Positions 1 to 8,226 of a stretch of 44,105 bases of DNA are shown one piece after another. A program made the translations under genes and the position numbers. Each line of letters begins with the position of its first letter. Position 1 is the first letter of the stretch. The notes under the pieces were generated by a model. It did not search any database. It was given only the letters and a program-made list of their open reading frames with translations, and was not told where the DNA came from. Origin of the DNA: Candidatus Woesearchaeota archaeon (GTDB taxonomy: Archaea; Nanobdellota; Nanobdellia; SCGC-AAA011-G17; GW2011-AR20); assembly GCA_016203115.1 (NCBI GenBank), contig JACQNJ010000016.1:1-44105 (forward strand). The letters are read 5' to 3'.

Positions 1-1
1 A

Positions 2-553
2 TGCAGAGTGGACTTATGGTACTTTGATCAGCCTGTAAATTATACTATAAATGTTACTTTTGGAGATGTAAATGGGGCTAGAACGGAGAATTCGAGCACT
101 CAGCTTGAATTCCAGCAATTAACTGCAGTACAGATAAGCCCTGCTTCACTCACATGGCCAAGTATAGGTGTAACTTCAGTTAATACTAGCTCAAATACTG
201 CTTTAAATATAAGCAATACTGGTAACAAGAATATTGCAAATGGAAGCACTACTTTAACAGGTATAGACCTCTCGGGGGAGATAACAAAAATAGAAAGGAT
301 ATTTGTTGGAAACATAAGTGTAACACATGTGCCTGGATTCCAATGCAGCAATAATAATGCAACTTTATTATTTAACAATACTGCAAAGCCAATAAGGCCG
401 AATGGGACATTGGCTAGAGGGAATAATTCAGTCAACTTAGGGACATTGAATGCAACTATATGCTTACAATCAATCAATGCCAGCATCAGCGCTCAGAAGT
501 ACTCAACTAACGGGTCTGGACCTGGGCAAGAGTGGACAGTTACAATAAGTTAG
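2..553 (+). CDS. Surface/secreted Asn-Ser/Thr-rich protein, C-terminal part (5' truncated by window edge)
   Basis: Frame is open to the window edge upstream of the GTG at 8; many N-x-S/T sequons; followed directly by a secreted membrane-anchored protein. Confidence 0.6.
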   Translation, partial: CRVDLWYFDQPVNYTINVTFGDVNGARTENSSTQLEFQQLTAVQISPASLTWPSIGVTSVNTSSNTALNISNTGNKNIANGSTTLTGIDLSGEITKIERIFVGNISVTHVPGFQCSNNNATLLFNNTAKPIRPNGTLARGNNSVNLGTLNATICLQSINASISAQKYSTNGSGPGQEWTVTIS

Positions 554-1132
554 GTGGAAAAAATGGTAAACAAAAATATGAAAAGAGTGTTTGTTTTTGC
601 AATTACACTATTATTTATAGCGCCATTTGCAAATGCATTTGGTGTCAGCAGCCCCTATTGGGATGAGAAACCTCTAGTAATGTATCCAGGGCAATCTAAT
701 GATTTACAATTACAGCTTCAGAATATGGTTGGGGATGAAAACATGAAGTTAACTGCATCAGTTGTGGAAGGAGGGGATATTGCTAGATTAACTGATGAAG
801 ATATTGTGTATGATGTTCCCTTGGGAAGGAAAGATGTTAAAGTTGGAGTAAGAGTAGACATACCTGGAAATGCCCAGCTTTATGGAAATTATAAGATAAA
901 AGTTCAATTTAAACAGGTAGCAAAGGAAAGCAGCGGAACAGTAGGATTATCTGGTAGTGTAGTTCAGACTATTCCTGTATTCATCAAGTCAAAAGAGGAG
1001 CTTGGTCCTCAATCTGCAATAGCACCTCAAGAAGAAAAACCCAGGCCTCTATTCCCTATATTTGCTTTAACATTAATTGTTATCGCTCTTATTGCATTGC
1101 TTAGCATACCTTTATTAAGGAAAAAGAAATAA
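554..1132 (+). CDS. Secreted protein with signal peptide and C-terminal TM anchor (GTG start, or ATG at 563)
   Basis: N-terminal hydrophobic segment, C-terminal LFPIFALTLIVIALIALLSIPLLRKKK anchor. Confidence 0.7.
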   Translation: MEKMVNKNMKRVFVFAITLLFIAPFANAFGVSSPYWDEKPLVMYPGQSNDLQLQLQNMVGDENMKLTASVVEGGDIARLTDEDIVYDVPLGRKDVKVGVRVDIPGNAQLYGNYKIKVQFKQVAKESSGTVGLSGSVVQTIPVFIKSKEELGPQSAIAPQEEKPRPLFPIFALTLIVIALIALLSIPLLRKKK

Positions 1133-1140
1133 AAGGGTTT

Positions 1141-2796
1141 ATGAAAAAAAAGAGGGAAATCTTAGTTTTTACTTTTTTTATTTTAGCTTTTTTATTCTTA
1201 GTTTATGGTTTAAGCTCCTTTATTATTGTTGGAAAATCTATCTTTGATACAAAGGCTGTGCAGCAGACTGCAAGTGTTTCAATAATAATACCCGATCAAG
1301 ACATAGATTTTAATGATATAGAGATTGATTTTGTAAATCATACTTTCCACGAGCATGCCATACGTAAATTTATGCCTCTTATAACAGGATTAAATGAAAG
1401 TTGGACTATGAATTTTAGTATAAGAAATAGTACTTTTCCTTATGACTGGAATATATCACAACCGTCTTCAAGCGATGTAGAAAGCGTATTGAGGTATTTT
1501 GAGATTAAGATTGGGAATACTTCTGCTAATGGAACGCAAGGAGGATCTTATAGACTTTACTTTAACATGTCTAAAAGCTTTTTGGGATCAAACAGCACTT
1601 CTGATGTAAAAATGTATATCTTTGAGAATTCTGGGGGATGGACTGAGTTGTCTACTACTATTGCTAGTGAAAATTCTGTTTCTGCACTTTTTTATGCTAC
1701 CTCAACACATTTTTCCAGGTTTTTAATAGGAATAGAGTCTGCTTCTTCTGACTCAAACGGTTCTGGAGGTACAGGAAGCAGCGGGGGAGGCGGAGGAGGA
1801 AGTGGCAAAGAAGAGAAAGCTGTTTATTCTGTTGCATTAGATAAAGAAACAATAAAAATTGAGATTGATAGAGGAGAAGAAAAAGAAGAATTTTTGCAAA
1901 TTAAGAATAATGGAAATAAAAAGTTAAGCTTGAGCATCAAAGCGGAATCTGATTCAAATTTCTTATTTATTGAAGATGATTTACAAAGCCAGACCTTAGA
2001 ATTAGAAGTTTCTGAAACCAAATATGTAAAGATAAAGGCTTCTGCTTTGAACTTGAAAGAAGGAGTTCATGTTGGGAAAATAGTTATAGAAAATTCAAAA
2101 TTGACAGAAGTAGTGCCTGTTGTTTTAGAGGTTAAAAGCCCTGGAAAAGCATTATTTGATGTTGAGGTAGGAATACCTGAAGAATATTCTGTTGTTAAAG
2201 CAGGAGGAAAGATAAGTTTTAATGTACTCTTGTATAATCTTGGAGTTACAGGCAAGGTAGATGTGGAAGTTACTTATAAGATTTTAGACCTGGATGAGAA
2301 TGTTGTTGTTGAGGAAACTGATAAAGAAACTGTTGAAACGCAGCTGCAAAAAGTAAAGAGCTTAAAGCTGCCTCCTTTCTTGAAGGCTGGGAAGTATGTA
2401 CTTGCTGCTGAAGTTAAATATTTTGATGGAGAAAAAGAAACTGTTTCAACCTCCACTTCTATTTTTGAAGTTTCTGAAGGAGCTGAAAGAGAATTACCTC
2501 TTTATTTTGGCCTTACAGGACTGTCTTCTTCAACAATAATTGCTGCTTTATTTTTAACAATAGTGATGATTATGATTCTTATGCAGTTCAGAGTTTTGGA
2601 TACTTTAAAGAGAACCAGTAGAGATTTGTCAAGTAAAAAAGAGCCTGAAGAAATTAAGAAAGATGAGAAAATTGATGTTAAGAAAGAAGATAAGAGTAAA
2701 TTTAAAGAAAAAGAGTATATGCCGATAAACAAACCTATAAAGAAAGGGGAAGAACTCTCTGAGATTCTAGAGGAAGTGAGAAGGAGGATTAAGTAA
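1141..2796 (+). CDS. Large surface protein with PGF-pre-PGF-like domain, Gly/Ser linker, Ig-like region and C-terminal TM
   Basis: Signal peptide, ...NFSIRNSTFPYDWNIS... region resembling PGF-pre-PGF domains, GSGGTGSSGGGGGGSG linker, TM plus charged tail. Confidence 0.65.
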   Translation: MKKKREILVFTFFILAFLFLVYGLSSFIIVGKSIFDTKAVQQTASVSIIIPDQDIDFNDIEIDFVNHTFHEHAIRKFMPLITGLNESWTMNFSIRNSTFPYDWNISQPSSSDVESVLRYFEIKIGNTSANGTQGGSYRLYFNMSKSFLGSNSTSDVKMYIFENSGGWTELSTTIASENSVSALFYATSTHFSRFLIGIESASSDSNGSGGTGSSGGGGGGSGKEEKAVYSVALDKETIKIEIDRGEEKEEFLQIKNNGNKKLSLSIKAESDSNFLFIEDDLQSQTLELEVSETKYVKIKASALNLKEGVHVGKIVIENSKLTEVVPVVLEVKSPGKALFDVEVGIPEEYSVVKAGGKISFNVLLYNLGVTGKVDVEVTYKILDLDENVVVEETDKETVETQLQKVKSLKLPPFLKAGKYVLAAEVKYFDGEKETVSTSTSIFEVSEGAERELPLYFGLTGLSSSTIIAALFLTIVMIMILMQFRVLDTLKRTSRDLSSKKEPEEIKKDEKIDVKKEDKSKFKEKEYMPINKPIKKGEELSEILEEVRRRIK

Positions 2797-2797
2797 A

Positions 2798-3589
2798 ATG
2801 CTTAAAAAAAATAAGGTTATTGCGATTACATCTCCAAAAGGCGGCTCTGGGAAGACTACTACGGCAGCAAATTTGGCTGTTGTTTTTTCATTGTATGGGA
2901 AAAAAACTTTAGTTTTGGATACTAATATAGGGACTGCCAGCCTTGGGCTTCATTTTGGCTTAACAAATCCTCCTGTTACCTTAAAGGAAGTTATTGACAA
3001 AAATTTTCCAATAACAAATGCTATCTACACATATAACTCCAAGCTGCATGTAATTCCTTCTGCATTATCCATAGAATTAAGATATAAGCCAGCGACATTA
3101 CAGGAAAGAATAAGAAGACTGACTGATTATTATGATATCCTGCTTACAAGACTAGTTCAAAAATATGACATTGTCATTTTAGATACTGCTCCTGGATTCA
3201 ATGCAGAGTCTATAGCGGCCATACTTGCATCTGATGCCATTATTATGGTAGCAAATCCTGATCTTCCCTCTGCTATAGCAGCTACTAAAGGGGTTGAGTA
3301 TGCTAAGCTGCTAAAGAGGAATGTATTGGGGATTGTTTTGAATAGGGTTAAACATAAGAGCTATGAGCTAAAGAGCGAAGATATTGGGAGATCACTAGGA
3401 TCCAGAATTTTATCAGAGATACCTGAAGATGAAAATATTGCAAGAGCTATTGCCCATAAAATGCCAATTGTAGATTTTAAAAACATGAGCAAGGCTTCCA
3501 TAGCATATAAAAAACTTGGAGCTAAATTATTGAATTTTAGCTATAAACCTACGATTTTTGAAATGATAAGAGGAATTATAAGTATATGA
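2798..3589 (+). CDS. minD: MinD/ParA-family P-loop ATPase
   Basis: Deviant Walker A KGGSGKTTTAANLA, VILDTAPG, TNIGTASLGLHFG. Confidence 0.92.
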   Translation: MLKKNKVIAITSPKGGSGKTTTAANLAVVFSLYGKKTLVLDTNIGTASLGLHFGLTNPPVTLKEVIDKNFPITNAIYTYNSKLHVIPSALSIELRYKPATLQERIRRLTDYYDILLTRLVQKYDIVILDTAPGFNAESIAAILASDAIIMVANPDLPSAIAATKGVEYAKLLKRNVLGIVLNRVKHKSYELKSEDIGRSLGSRILSEIPEDENIARAIAHKMPIVDFKNMSKASIAYKKLGAKLLNFSYKPTIFEMIRGIISI

Positions 3590-4125
3590 AAAAAGTTTAT
3601 TTTTTAATTTTTGCATTTTTCTTTATTTTTTCATATTTTGCGGATGCAAAGATAGTTGCAGATATTGACATTCCTTATAACTACCTATTCATCAAGCCTG
3701 GTGAGAAACTTATTGCAAACTTAAATATCTACAAAATTGAAGATACATCTACTAGAGTTGACAGAACAGTTACAGCAATTATAATTGATAGTGAAGGGAA
3801 CAAAATCTCCGAAATTAGGAAAGATTTTGCAATAGAGTCAGAAGTTAAAACAAAACTTGAGTTTAATATACCTAGAGACGCCAAGCTTGGAAAGTATAGA
3901 TTAGAAGTTGCTTTTGAAGATAAAAAATTTGGTGCAGATTTTATTGTGGGGAAGATTGAAGAAAAGGAAAATGAAGAATCTGCTATGCCCCTTCTTTTTG
4001 GCTTTATAGTATTAACCCTTGTTTTACTATTAATGTTTTATTATGATAGAAAAGTTAATAAAGAAATAAAAAAAATAAAAAACATAGAGTTGGTATCAAT
4101 AGAGGATTTAATAAAAAAGAGGTAA
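3586..4125 (+). CDS. Secreted, C-terminally membrane-anchored protein
   Basis: Signal peptide and TM segment; overlaps minD by 4 nt. Confidence 0.7.
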   Translation: MKKVYFLIFAFFFIFSYFADAKIVADIDIPYNYLFIKPGEKLIANLNIYKIEDTSTRVDRTVTAIIIDSEGNKISEIRKDFAIESEVKTKLEFNIPRDAKLGKYRLEVAFEDKKFGADFIVGKIEEKENEESAMPLLFGFIVLTLVLLLMFYYDRKVNKEIKKIKNIELVSIEDLIKKR

Positions 4126-4126
4126 T

Positions 4127-4432
4127 ATGATAAGTATCTATTTGGAAATTGTTAGCTTGATTTTTGCAGTCATATGTGTTATTTATACTTTTAGTTCTGC
4201 AAGTTTATCAAGGGGTAGGCTTGGTAAGGTATTGTATGTTATTCTCTTGAGTTTTCTACTCTTTATTATATCTAAAGTTTTAAGGATACTTGTTCTTCTA
4301 AAGGTTATAGATTTAAAAGGATATGAATCAATTGTTTCGCCTCTTTTTATAATTACATTTACCCTAGCTATTGTAATGTTTAATAAGATTATTAAAGATT
4401 GCAGATCTGTTAAAATAAGGAAAAAAAGATAG
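4127..4432 (+). CDS. Small integral membrane protein
   Basis: Hydrophobic helices; co-directional with upstream genes. Confidence 0.6.
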   Translation: MISIYLEIVSLIFAVICVIYTFSSASLSRGRLGKVLYVILLSFLLFIISKVLRILVLLKVIDLKGYESIVSPLFIITFTLAIVMFNKIIKDCRSVKIRKKR

Positions 4433-4534
4433 TTATTTCTTTTTGCCTTTTGCATCGTGATGCTCGTGCCTTGGTTTTTGAGGAGAGGTTATTTGGACAA
4501 ATTTTTTTATCTTTGTTGTTTTCATACTAAACAT
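4433..4534 (-). CDS. Microprotein (33 aa; or 30 aa from internal ATG at 4525) MFSMKTTKIKKFVQITSPQKPRHEHHDAKGKKK sharing its tail with L31e
   Basis: Own translation: starts 11 nt after the antitoxin stop. The last 19 aa match the L31e C-terminus (ITSPQKPRHEHHDSKGKKK) with 1 amino-acid change against 6 synonymous codon changes. Confidence 0.5.
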   Translation of the reverse strand: MFSMKTTKIKKFVQITSPQKPRHEHHDAKGKKK

Positions 4535-4544
4535 AACACGCAGA

Positions 4545-4889
4545 TTATTCTGTTGTGATTACAAGCTTATTTTTACCTTCTGGATACATCTCTACCTCTT
4601 TCCCCTTTTCTAAGCTCATGAACTCTATAATCTTCTTAGGAAGCCGGATATCTAATGTTGTGCCTGCCTGGCCAATTTTTGTCTTTGCCTGCAACCCCCA
4701 TAATCCCTTTTTTTTTGCAACTTCGGTCATCTTTTTTGAGACGTCTTCATCAAAGAAAGTTTCACCGCATTTACTACAAATCTCAGCATCAAATTTACCT
4801 AAATCCACTTCATAAAGATTATAATCAATTTTTTTCTTTTCTAAATCTCCTTTTTCACATATATAGCATTTATTTTTCATATCCATCAC
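4545..4889 (-). CDS. Putative antitoxin: YgiT/MqsA-like zinc-finger + SpoVT/AbrB domain
   Basis: CxxC...CSKCGETFFD zinc finger; TTLDIRLPKKIIEFMSLEKGKEVEMYPEGKNKLVI AbrB fold; 4-nt ATGA overlap with upstream toxin gene. Confidence 0.82.
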   Translation of the reverse strand: MMDMKNKCYICEKGDLEKKKIDYNLYEVDLGKFDAEICSKCGETFFDEDVSKKMTEVAKKKGLWGLQAKTKIGQAGTTLDIRLPKKIIEFMSLEKGKEVEMYPEGKNKLVITTE

Positions 4890-5083
4890 TCTATTGTAAC
4901 AGTTTTTATTATATACTTATCTCCGCGTATCTTATAACATACTCCCGCATATTGGTAAACTGATTTTAATCCATCTGTTTGCTTTATCTTTGAACCCTTT
5001 TTTATAACATTTTTTATTTGGTCTTCATCTATCCCTCTTTCAAACATTTGTTGCCTAGCATGTATTGTTATTATGAGCTTCAT
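4886..5083 (-). CDS. Putative toxin, DUF4258-like
   Basis: ITIHARQQMFERGIDEDQIKNVIKKG...; small gene upstream of and overlapping the antitoxin. Confidence 0.78.
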   Translation of the reverse strand: MKLIITIHARQQMFERGIDEDQIKNVIKKGSKIKQTDGLKSVYQYAGVCYKIRGDKYIIKTVTIE

Positions 5084-5224
5084 TTACTTTCACTTATTAG
5101 CAATAATTATTAGTAATTATATTTAAACTTTTCTATTTATTACCAATATTAAAGAAAATGTAAATAGATTATTTATACCCTTTTAACTTGCCCTTATAAG
5201 AGAAGTTATTATCAAGAGCATATT

Positions 5225-5782
5225 TTACTTTTTCTTACCTTTGGAATCATGATGCTCGTGCCTTGGTTTTTGAGGAGAAGTTATAATCTCCTGAGAGCGC
5301 ATTTTTTCCTGGACTTGCTGGGTAGACTCTTTTTCATGCTTTAGGAAATCTTTTGTTTTTGTTTCTTCCTGCATTTGCATCTTTGTTTCTTTCTTTTCTT
5401 CATGCATCAAGACTTCTTTTTTCTCTAACTCTAATTTATCATCTTTTGTTTCAGCCTGTATTACTGGAGTCTTTTCCTTCTTTGTTTCTTTTTGGAATTC
5501 AATAGGAGCATTAAGCAGCTCTGCTTTTACTATCTCTATTTCTTTATCTTTTATTTTTACTTTATCTTTTATTGCCTTTACCTGGATTTTTGGAGGAGGG
5601 TTTTTTCTGCCATGCTTCCATAATTCTAGATTTAGATATTTTCCTATTTTCACTTCTTCACACTTCATATGTTTCTGCAAGAATTCGCGAACAGCAGAGA
5701 CACTTCTTTTTGTCTTTCTGTAATTAGGAGCTTTCATGAACTCTCTTCTCAATGGTATGGTGTAAATTCTTTCAAGTGCCAT
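5225..5782 (-). CDS. rpl31e: Ribosomal protein L31e with ~100-aa charged C-terminal extension
   Basis: ERIYTIPLRREFMKAPNYRKTKRSVSAVREFLQKHMK...VKIGKYLNLELWKHGRKNPP is L31e; next to L39e. Confidence 0.92.
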   Translation of the reverse strand: MALERIYTIPLRREFMKAPNYRKTKRSVSAVREFLQKHMKCEEVKIGKYLNLELWKHGRKNPPPKIQVKAIKDKVKIKDKEIEIVKAELLNAPIEFQKETKKEKTPVIQAETKDDKLELEKKEVLMHEEKKETKMQMQEETKTKDFLKHEKESTQQVQEKMRSQEIITSPQKPRHEHHDSKGKKK

Positions 5783-5783
5783 T

Positions 5784-5957
5784 TTATGCGTCTGTTTTGT
5801 TTCTTCTCCAATGCCTTTTTACAGCAGTATGACGACCGGGATGAACTCTTCTGTTCTTGCCATAAATTTTAGGCACTGTCCAAAAAGGAGCCCATCTAGT
5901 CTGCTTTAATCTCTTTGCCAATCTTAATTTCTTAGCCAAGCCTTTATATCTACTCAT
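5784..5957 (-). CDS. rpl39e: Ribosomal protein L39e (57 aa, below the ORF-track cutoff)
   Basis: Own translation MSRYKGLAKKLRLAKRLKQTRWAPFWTVPKIYGKNRRVHPGRHTAVKRHWRRNKTDA; stop abuts L31e start. Confidence 0.95.
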   Translation of the reverse strand: MSRYKGLAKKLRLAKRLKQTRWAPFWTVPKIYGKNRRVHPGRHTAVKRHWRRNKTDA

Positions 5958-5958
5958 T

Positions 5959-6276
5959 TTATTTCCTTGTTATTTTAAAATCCTTTTTTTCCTGCAGAAG
6001 AGTTAATATTTCCTTAAACTGCCTATCTGTTAATTTTTCTTTTATTCTATCTGCTCTTGCCAATTGTATTATTACTGAGGCAATCTGGATTGCTTTTTCT
6101 GGATGAGCTGCTTTTATATTACCAAATCTTGATAAAGCCTCTTTATCTAGCAACTGTTTAGCTAAACTTTCTATTTGGCTGATCTGATTTTTAAGAGCTT
6201 CTTCTTCTGTAAATCCTTGAGCGTATTTTTGCTGAATTTCCTCCAATTTTTTTCTCTTTATTTCATCTATATTCAT
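5959..6276 (-). CDS. PDCD5-family DNA-binding protein
   Basis: Characteristic PDCD5 sequence (LARADRIKEKLTDRQFKEILTLLQ); conserved archaeal S19e-PDCD5-L39e-L31e order. Confidence 0.9.
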   Translation of the reverse strand: MNIDEIKRKKLEEIQQKYAQGFTEEEALKNQISQIESLAKQLLDKEALSRFGNIKAAHPEKAIQIASVIIQLARADRIKEKLTDRQFKEILTLLQEKKDFKITRK

Positions 6277-6680
6277 TTTGAAAATTTATCGAGAAAGCTT
6301 TTTCCTTTTGGAGTAATAATCCTTCCTTTATGACTTCCTTTTTCTCCTTTTTGAACAAGCTTGGCTGATTCCAACTCTTGAAGTATTACCCTTATTATTT
6401 TACCTCCTGCTGGATAGGTTTTTTCTGGTTTAAACCCCCGATTCTTTTTACTGCTAAACTTTACCCTAAGCTTGTTTGTGCCAACAGGCCCTTTCATGTA
6501 AACTGTCCTTAATACAGCTGCTGCCCTTTTATACCACCAATCTTTGTTCACGGGGGGCCTTTCTTTAGCCATCCCTGTTTTTACAAATTCGGCCCATTCC
6601 GGCTTTTTTATAATTTTTTTAAGCTCTTCTGAAGCTTTATCAACAAGCTTATTTGGATCAGCATCATATATTGTTGCCAT
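6273..6680 (-). CDS. rps19e: Ribosomal protein S19e
   Basis: DWWYKRAAAVLRTVYMKGPVGTNKLR...AGGKIIRVILQELESAKLVQ. Confidence 0.95.
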   Translation of the reverse strand: MATIYDADPNKLVDKASEELKKIIKKPEWAEFVKTGMAKERPPVNKDWWYKRAAAVLRTVYMKGPVGTNKLRVKFSSKKNRGFKPEKTYPAGGKIIRVILQELESAKLVQKGEKGSHKGRIITPKGKSFLDKFSK

Positions 6681-6718
6681 GTTTAAACCAAGAAAGAGTG
6701 ATTTTAAAAAGCTTTCTT

Positions 6719-7162
6719 TTAACCTTCTACTGAATATACCCCTTTATGCGCTCCCCTTAGTGCATTTATTACAAATTCTTTTCTCTGCTGATTGAAATAA
6801 CGAAGTATGTCTGTTTGTGTTAAAATACCAACTAACCCCTCATTTTCATTTACTACTGGAAGCTTTTTTATTCCTTTTTCATTCATAACCTTAAAAGCAT
6901 AATAAACATTGTCATTTGGATTTATTGAGATGATTGGAGAGGTCATGATATCTTTTGCTGTTGCTATTTTCGACTGGATGTTGTTGGCAACTACTTTATA
7001 AGTCATGTCCCTTTCAGTTATTATACCTATGGGCTTGATATATCTTACTATAACAACAGAGCCTATTTTTCTGGAGTACATCATCCTTGCGATGTTCATG
7101 ATAGTTTCATTTTCTGAAGAAGTTTGAACATCTTTAGTCATGATGTTTGCAACTGTATCCAT
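6719..7162 (-). CDS. Tandem CBS-domain protein
   Basis: Two CBS repeats (IMTKDVQTSSENETIMNIARMM...GIITERDM; IMTSPIISINPNDNVYYAFKVM...GILTQTDILRYF). Confidence 0.92.
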   Translation of the reverse strand: MDTVANIMTKDVQTSSENETIMNIARMMYSRKIGSVVIVRYIKPIGIITERDMTYKVVANNIQSKIATAKDIMTSPIISINPNDNVYYAFKVMNEKGIKKLPVVNENEGLVGILTQTDILRYFNQQRKEFVINALRGAHKGVYSVEG

Positions 7163-7301
7163 ATTTTTAGAAAAGTTTTGATTGTTTAAATATATATCGA
7201 AAATTTGTAAAGTCTACGAGGTATAATATTTCCTTAAATGGAAATCTAATGGTCTCTAAATGGATAAAAGACGTTGGTTTCTCCAATAAAAGAAAGTTGA
7301 A

Positions 7302-7453
7302 TGGGACAGAGGAGATTTGAACTCCTGATTGTGGAAGATAAGATTTCTTAGCCCTTTCACCACGGTTTCTGTAGCCAGAAACCCTTCAGCCGTGTCTGAG
7401 ATCAAGTCAGAATAAACTGGCCTTGATGCTCTCCCGGACTGAGCTACTGTCCC
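7302..7453 (-). tRNA. tRNA-Phe(GAA) precursor with three apparent introns (~32, 17 and 29 nt); no encoded CCA
   Basis: Acceptor GGGACAG/CTGTCCC, D arm GCTC/GAGC, anticodon arm CACGG-CTGAAG[17 nt]A-CCGTG, T arm AGGAG-TTCAAAT-CTCCT, discriminator A. 74 mature + 78 intron = 152 nt. TATA-like CTTTATAAG upstream. Confidence 0.78.
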
Positions 7454-7533
7454 TTATTTAAAAAGACACTAAGACAATCTTATAAAGATTTCTAAATCAA
7501 ATATTATTTAAAGAATACAAAACTAAGAAATTC

Positions 7534-8202
7534 ATGCCCTATTCTATAACCCATGTTTATATAAGCAGAAAAGTGTGCAATAAAAAACAGTTTATTTTGG
7601 GAAGCATATTGCCAGATGTAACCTTATTGATTACAAGAGATAGAAAACATATTCTTATGAAGAGGCTTGTAAGTAAGTTAAAGAAAGACAAAAAGGCCAA
7701 GTATTTAACTGCGGGAATTAAGTCACATATACTTGTTGATGAATACATGCATAAAATTTATGTGATAAAAAAAGCGGAAATTATTTCTAAAAAGTTTAAT
7801 GTTTCTATTGATATGGGACATGCTGCTGTTGAGACTTCTATTGATAAGATTCTTTTAAAAAGAGACCCTTCTCTGGTAGAATCACTTATAGAGTCTATTA
7901 AATATGTAAAGGAAGAAGACATTGTTTACTATCTTGAAAAAGTTTTGAAACATGATAAATTAAAAAAAGCGGTGAGTGATACCTATAAACTGGCAAAATT
8001 AAAAAAACCTTACTCTATGAAGAGTATTGTTCTCAAATTATTAACTTTAAGAAAGTATAGATCATTAAAATCCTCTAATGTAAATGTCAGAAAGATATAT
8101 TCTGTGATGAAAGAAGCAAATAAAATTGTTAAGGAGGATTATATTAAATACCTTGATAACTCTGTTAAGATTGTAAGAGATAAAGTCATTAAAAATCTTT
8201 AA
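7534..8202 (+). CDS. Conserved hypothetical, possibly zinc-dependent phospholipase C/metal-dependent hydrolase-like
   Basis: Early YSITHVYISRKV...FILGSILPDVTL and later SHILVDEYMHKIY; weak motif resemblance only. Confidence 0.35.
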   Translation: MPYSITHVYISRKVCNKKQFILGSILPDVTLLITRDRKHILMKRLVSKLKKDKKAKYLTAGIKSHILVDEYMHKIYVIKKAEIISKKFNVSIDMGHAAVETSIDKILLKRDPSLVESLIESIKYVKEEDIVYYLEKVLKHDKLKKAVSDTYKLAKLKKPYSMKSIVLKLLTLRKYRSLKSSNVNVRKIYSVMKEANKIVKEDYIKYLDNSVKIVRDKVIKNL

Positions 8203-8226
8203 ATAGTTTGTTTACAGGGAAAACTC

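Noticed and set aside
1756-1806. Gly/Ser-rich low-complexity stretch as a repeat or recombination site
   Set aside because: Ordinary flexible linker (NGSGGTGSSGGGGGGSG) in a surface protein
4555-4963. Plus-strand ORFs of 86 and 102 aa over the first antitoxin
   Set aside because: Antisense to the ZnF-AbrB antitoxin, which has clear CxxC motifs and a 4-nt overlap with its toxin
7302-7453. tRNA read as a class II Ser(TGA) using TCTGA-CTTGATC-TCAGA as anticodon arm
   Set aside because: D arm and acceptor are class I, T at position 37 is atypical, and the Phe(GAA) model accounts for every nucleotide with CACGG/CCGTG pairing and loop CTGAAGA
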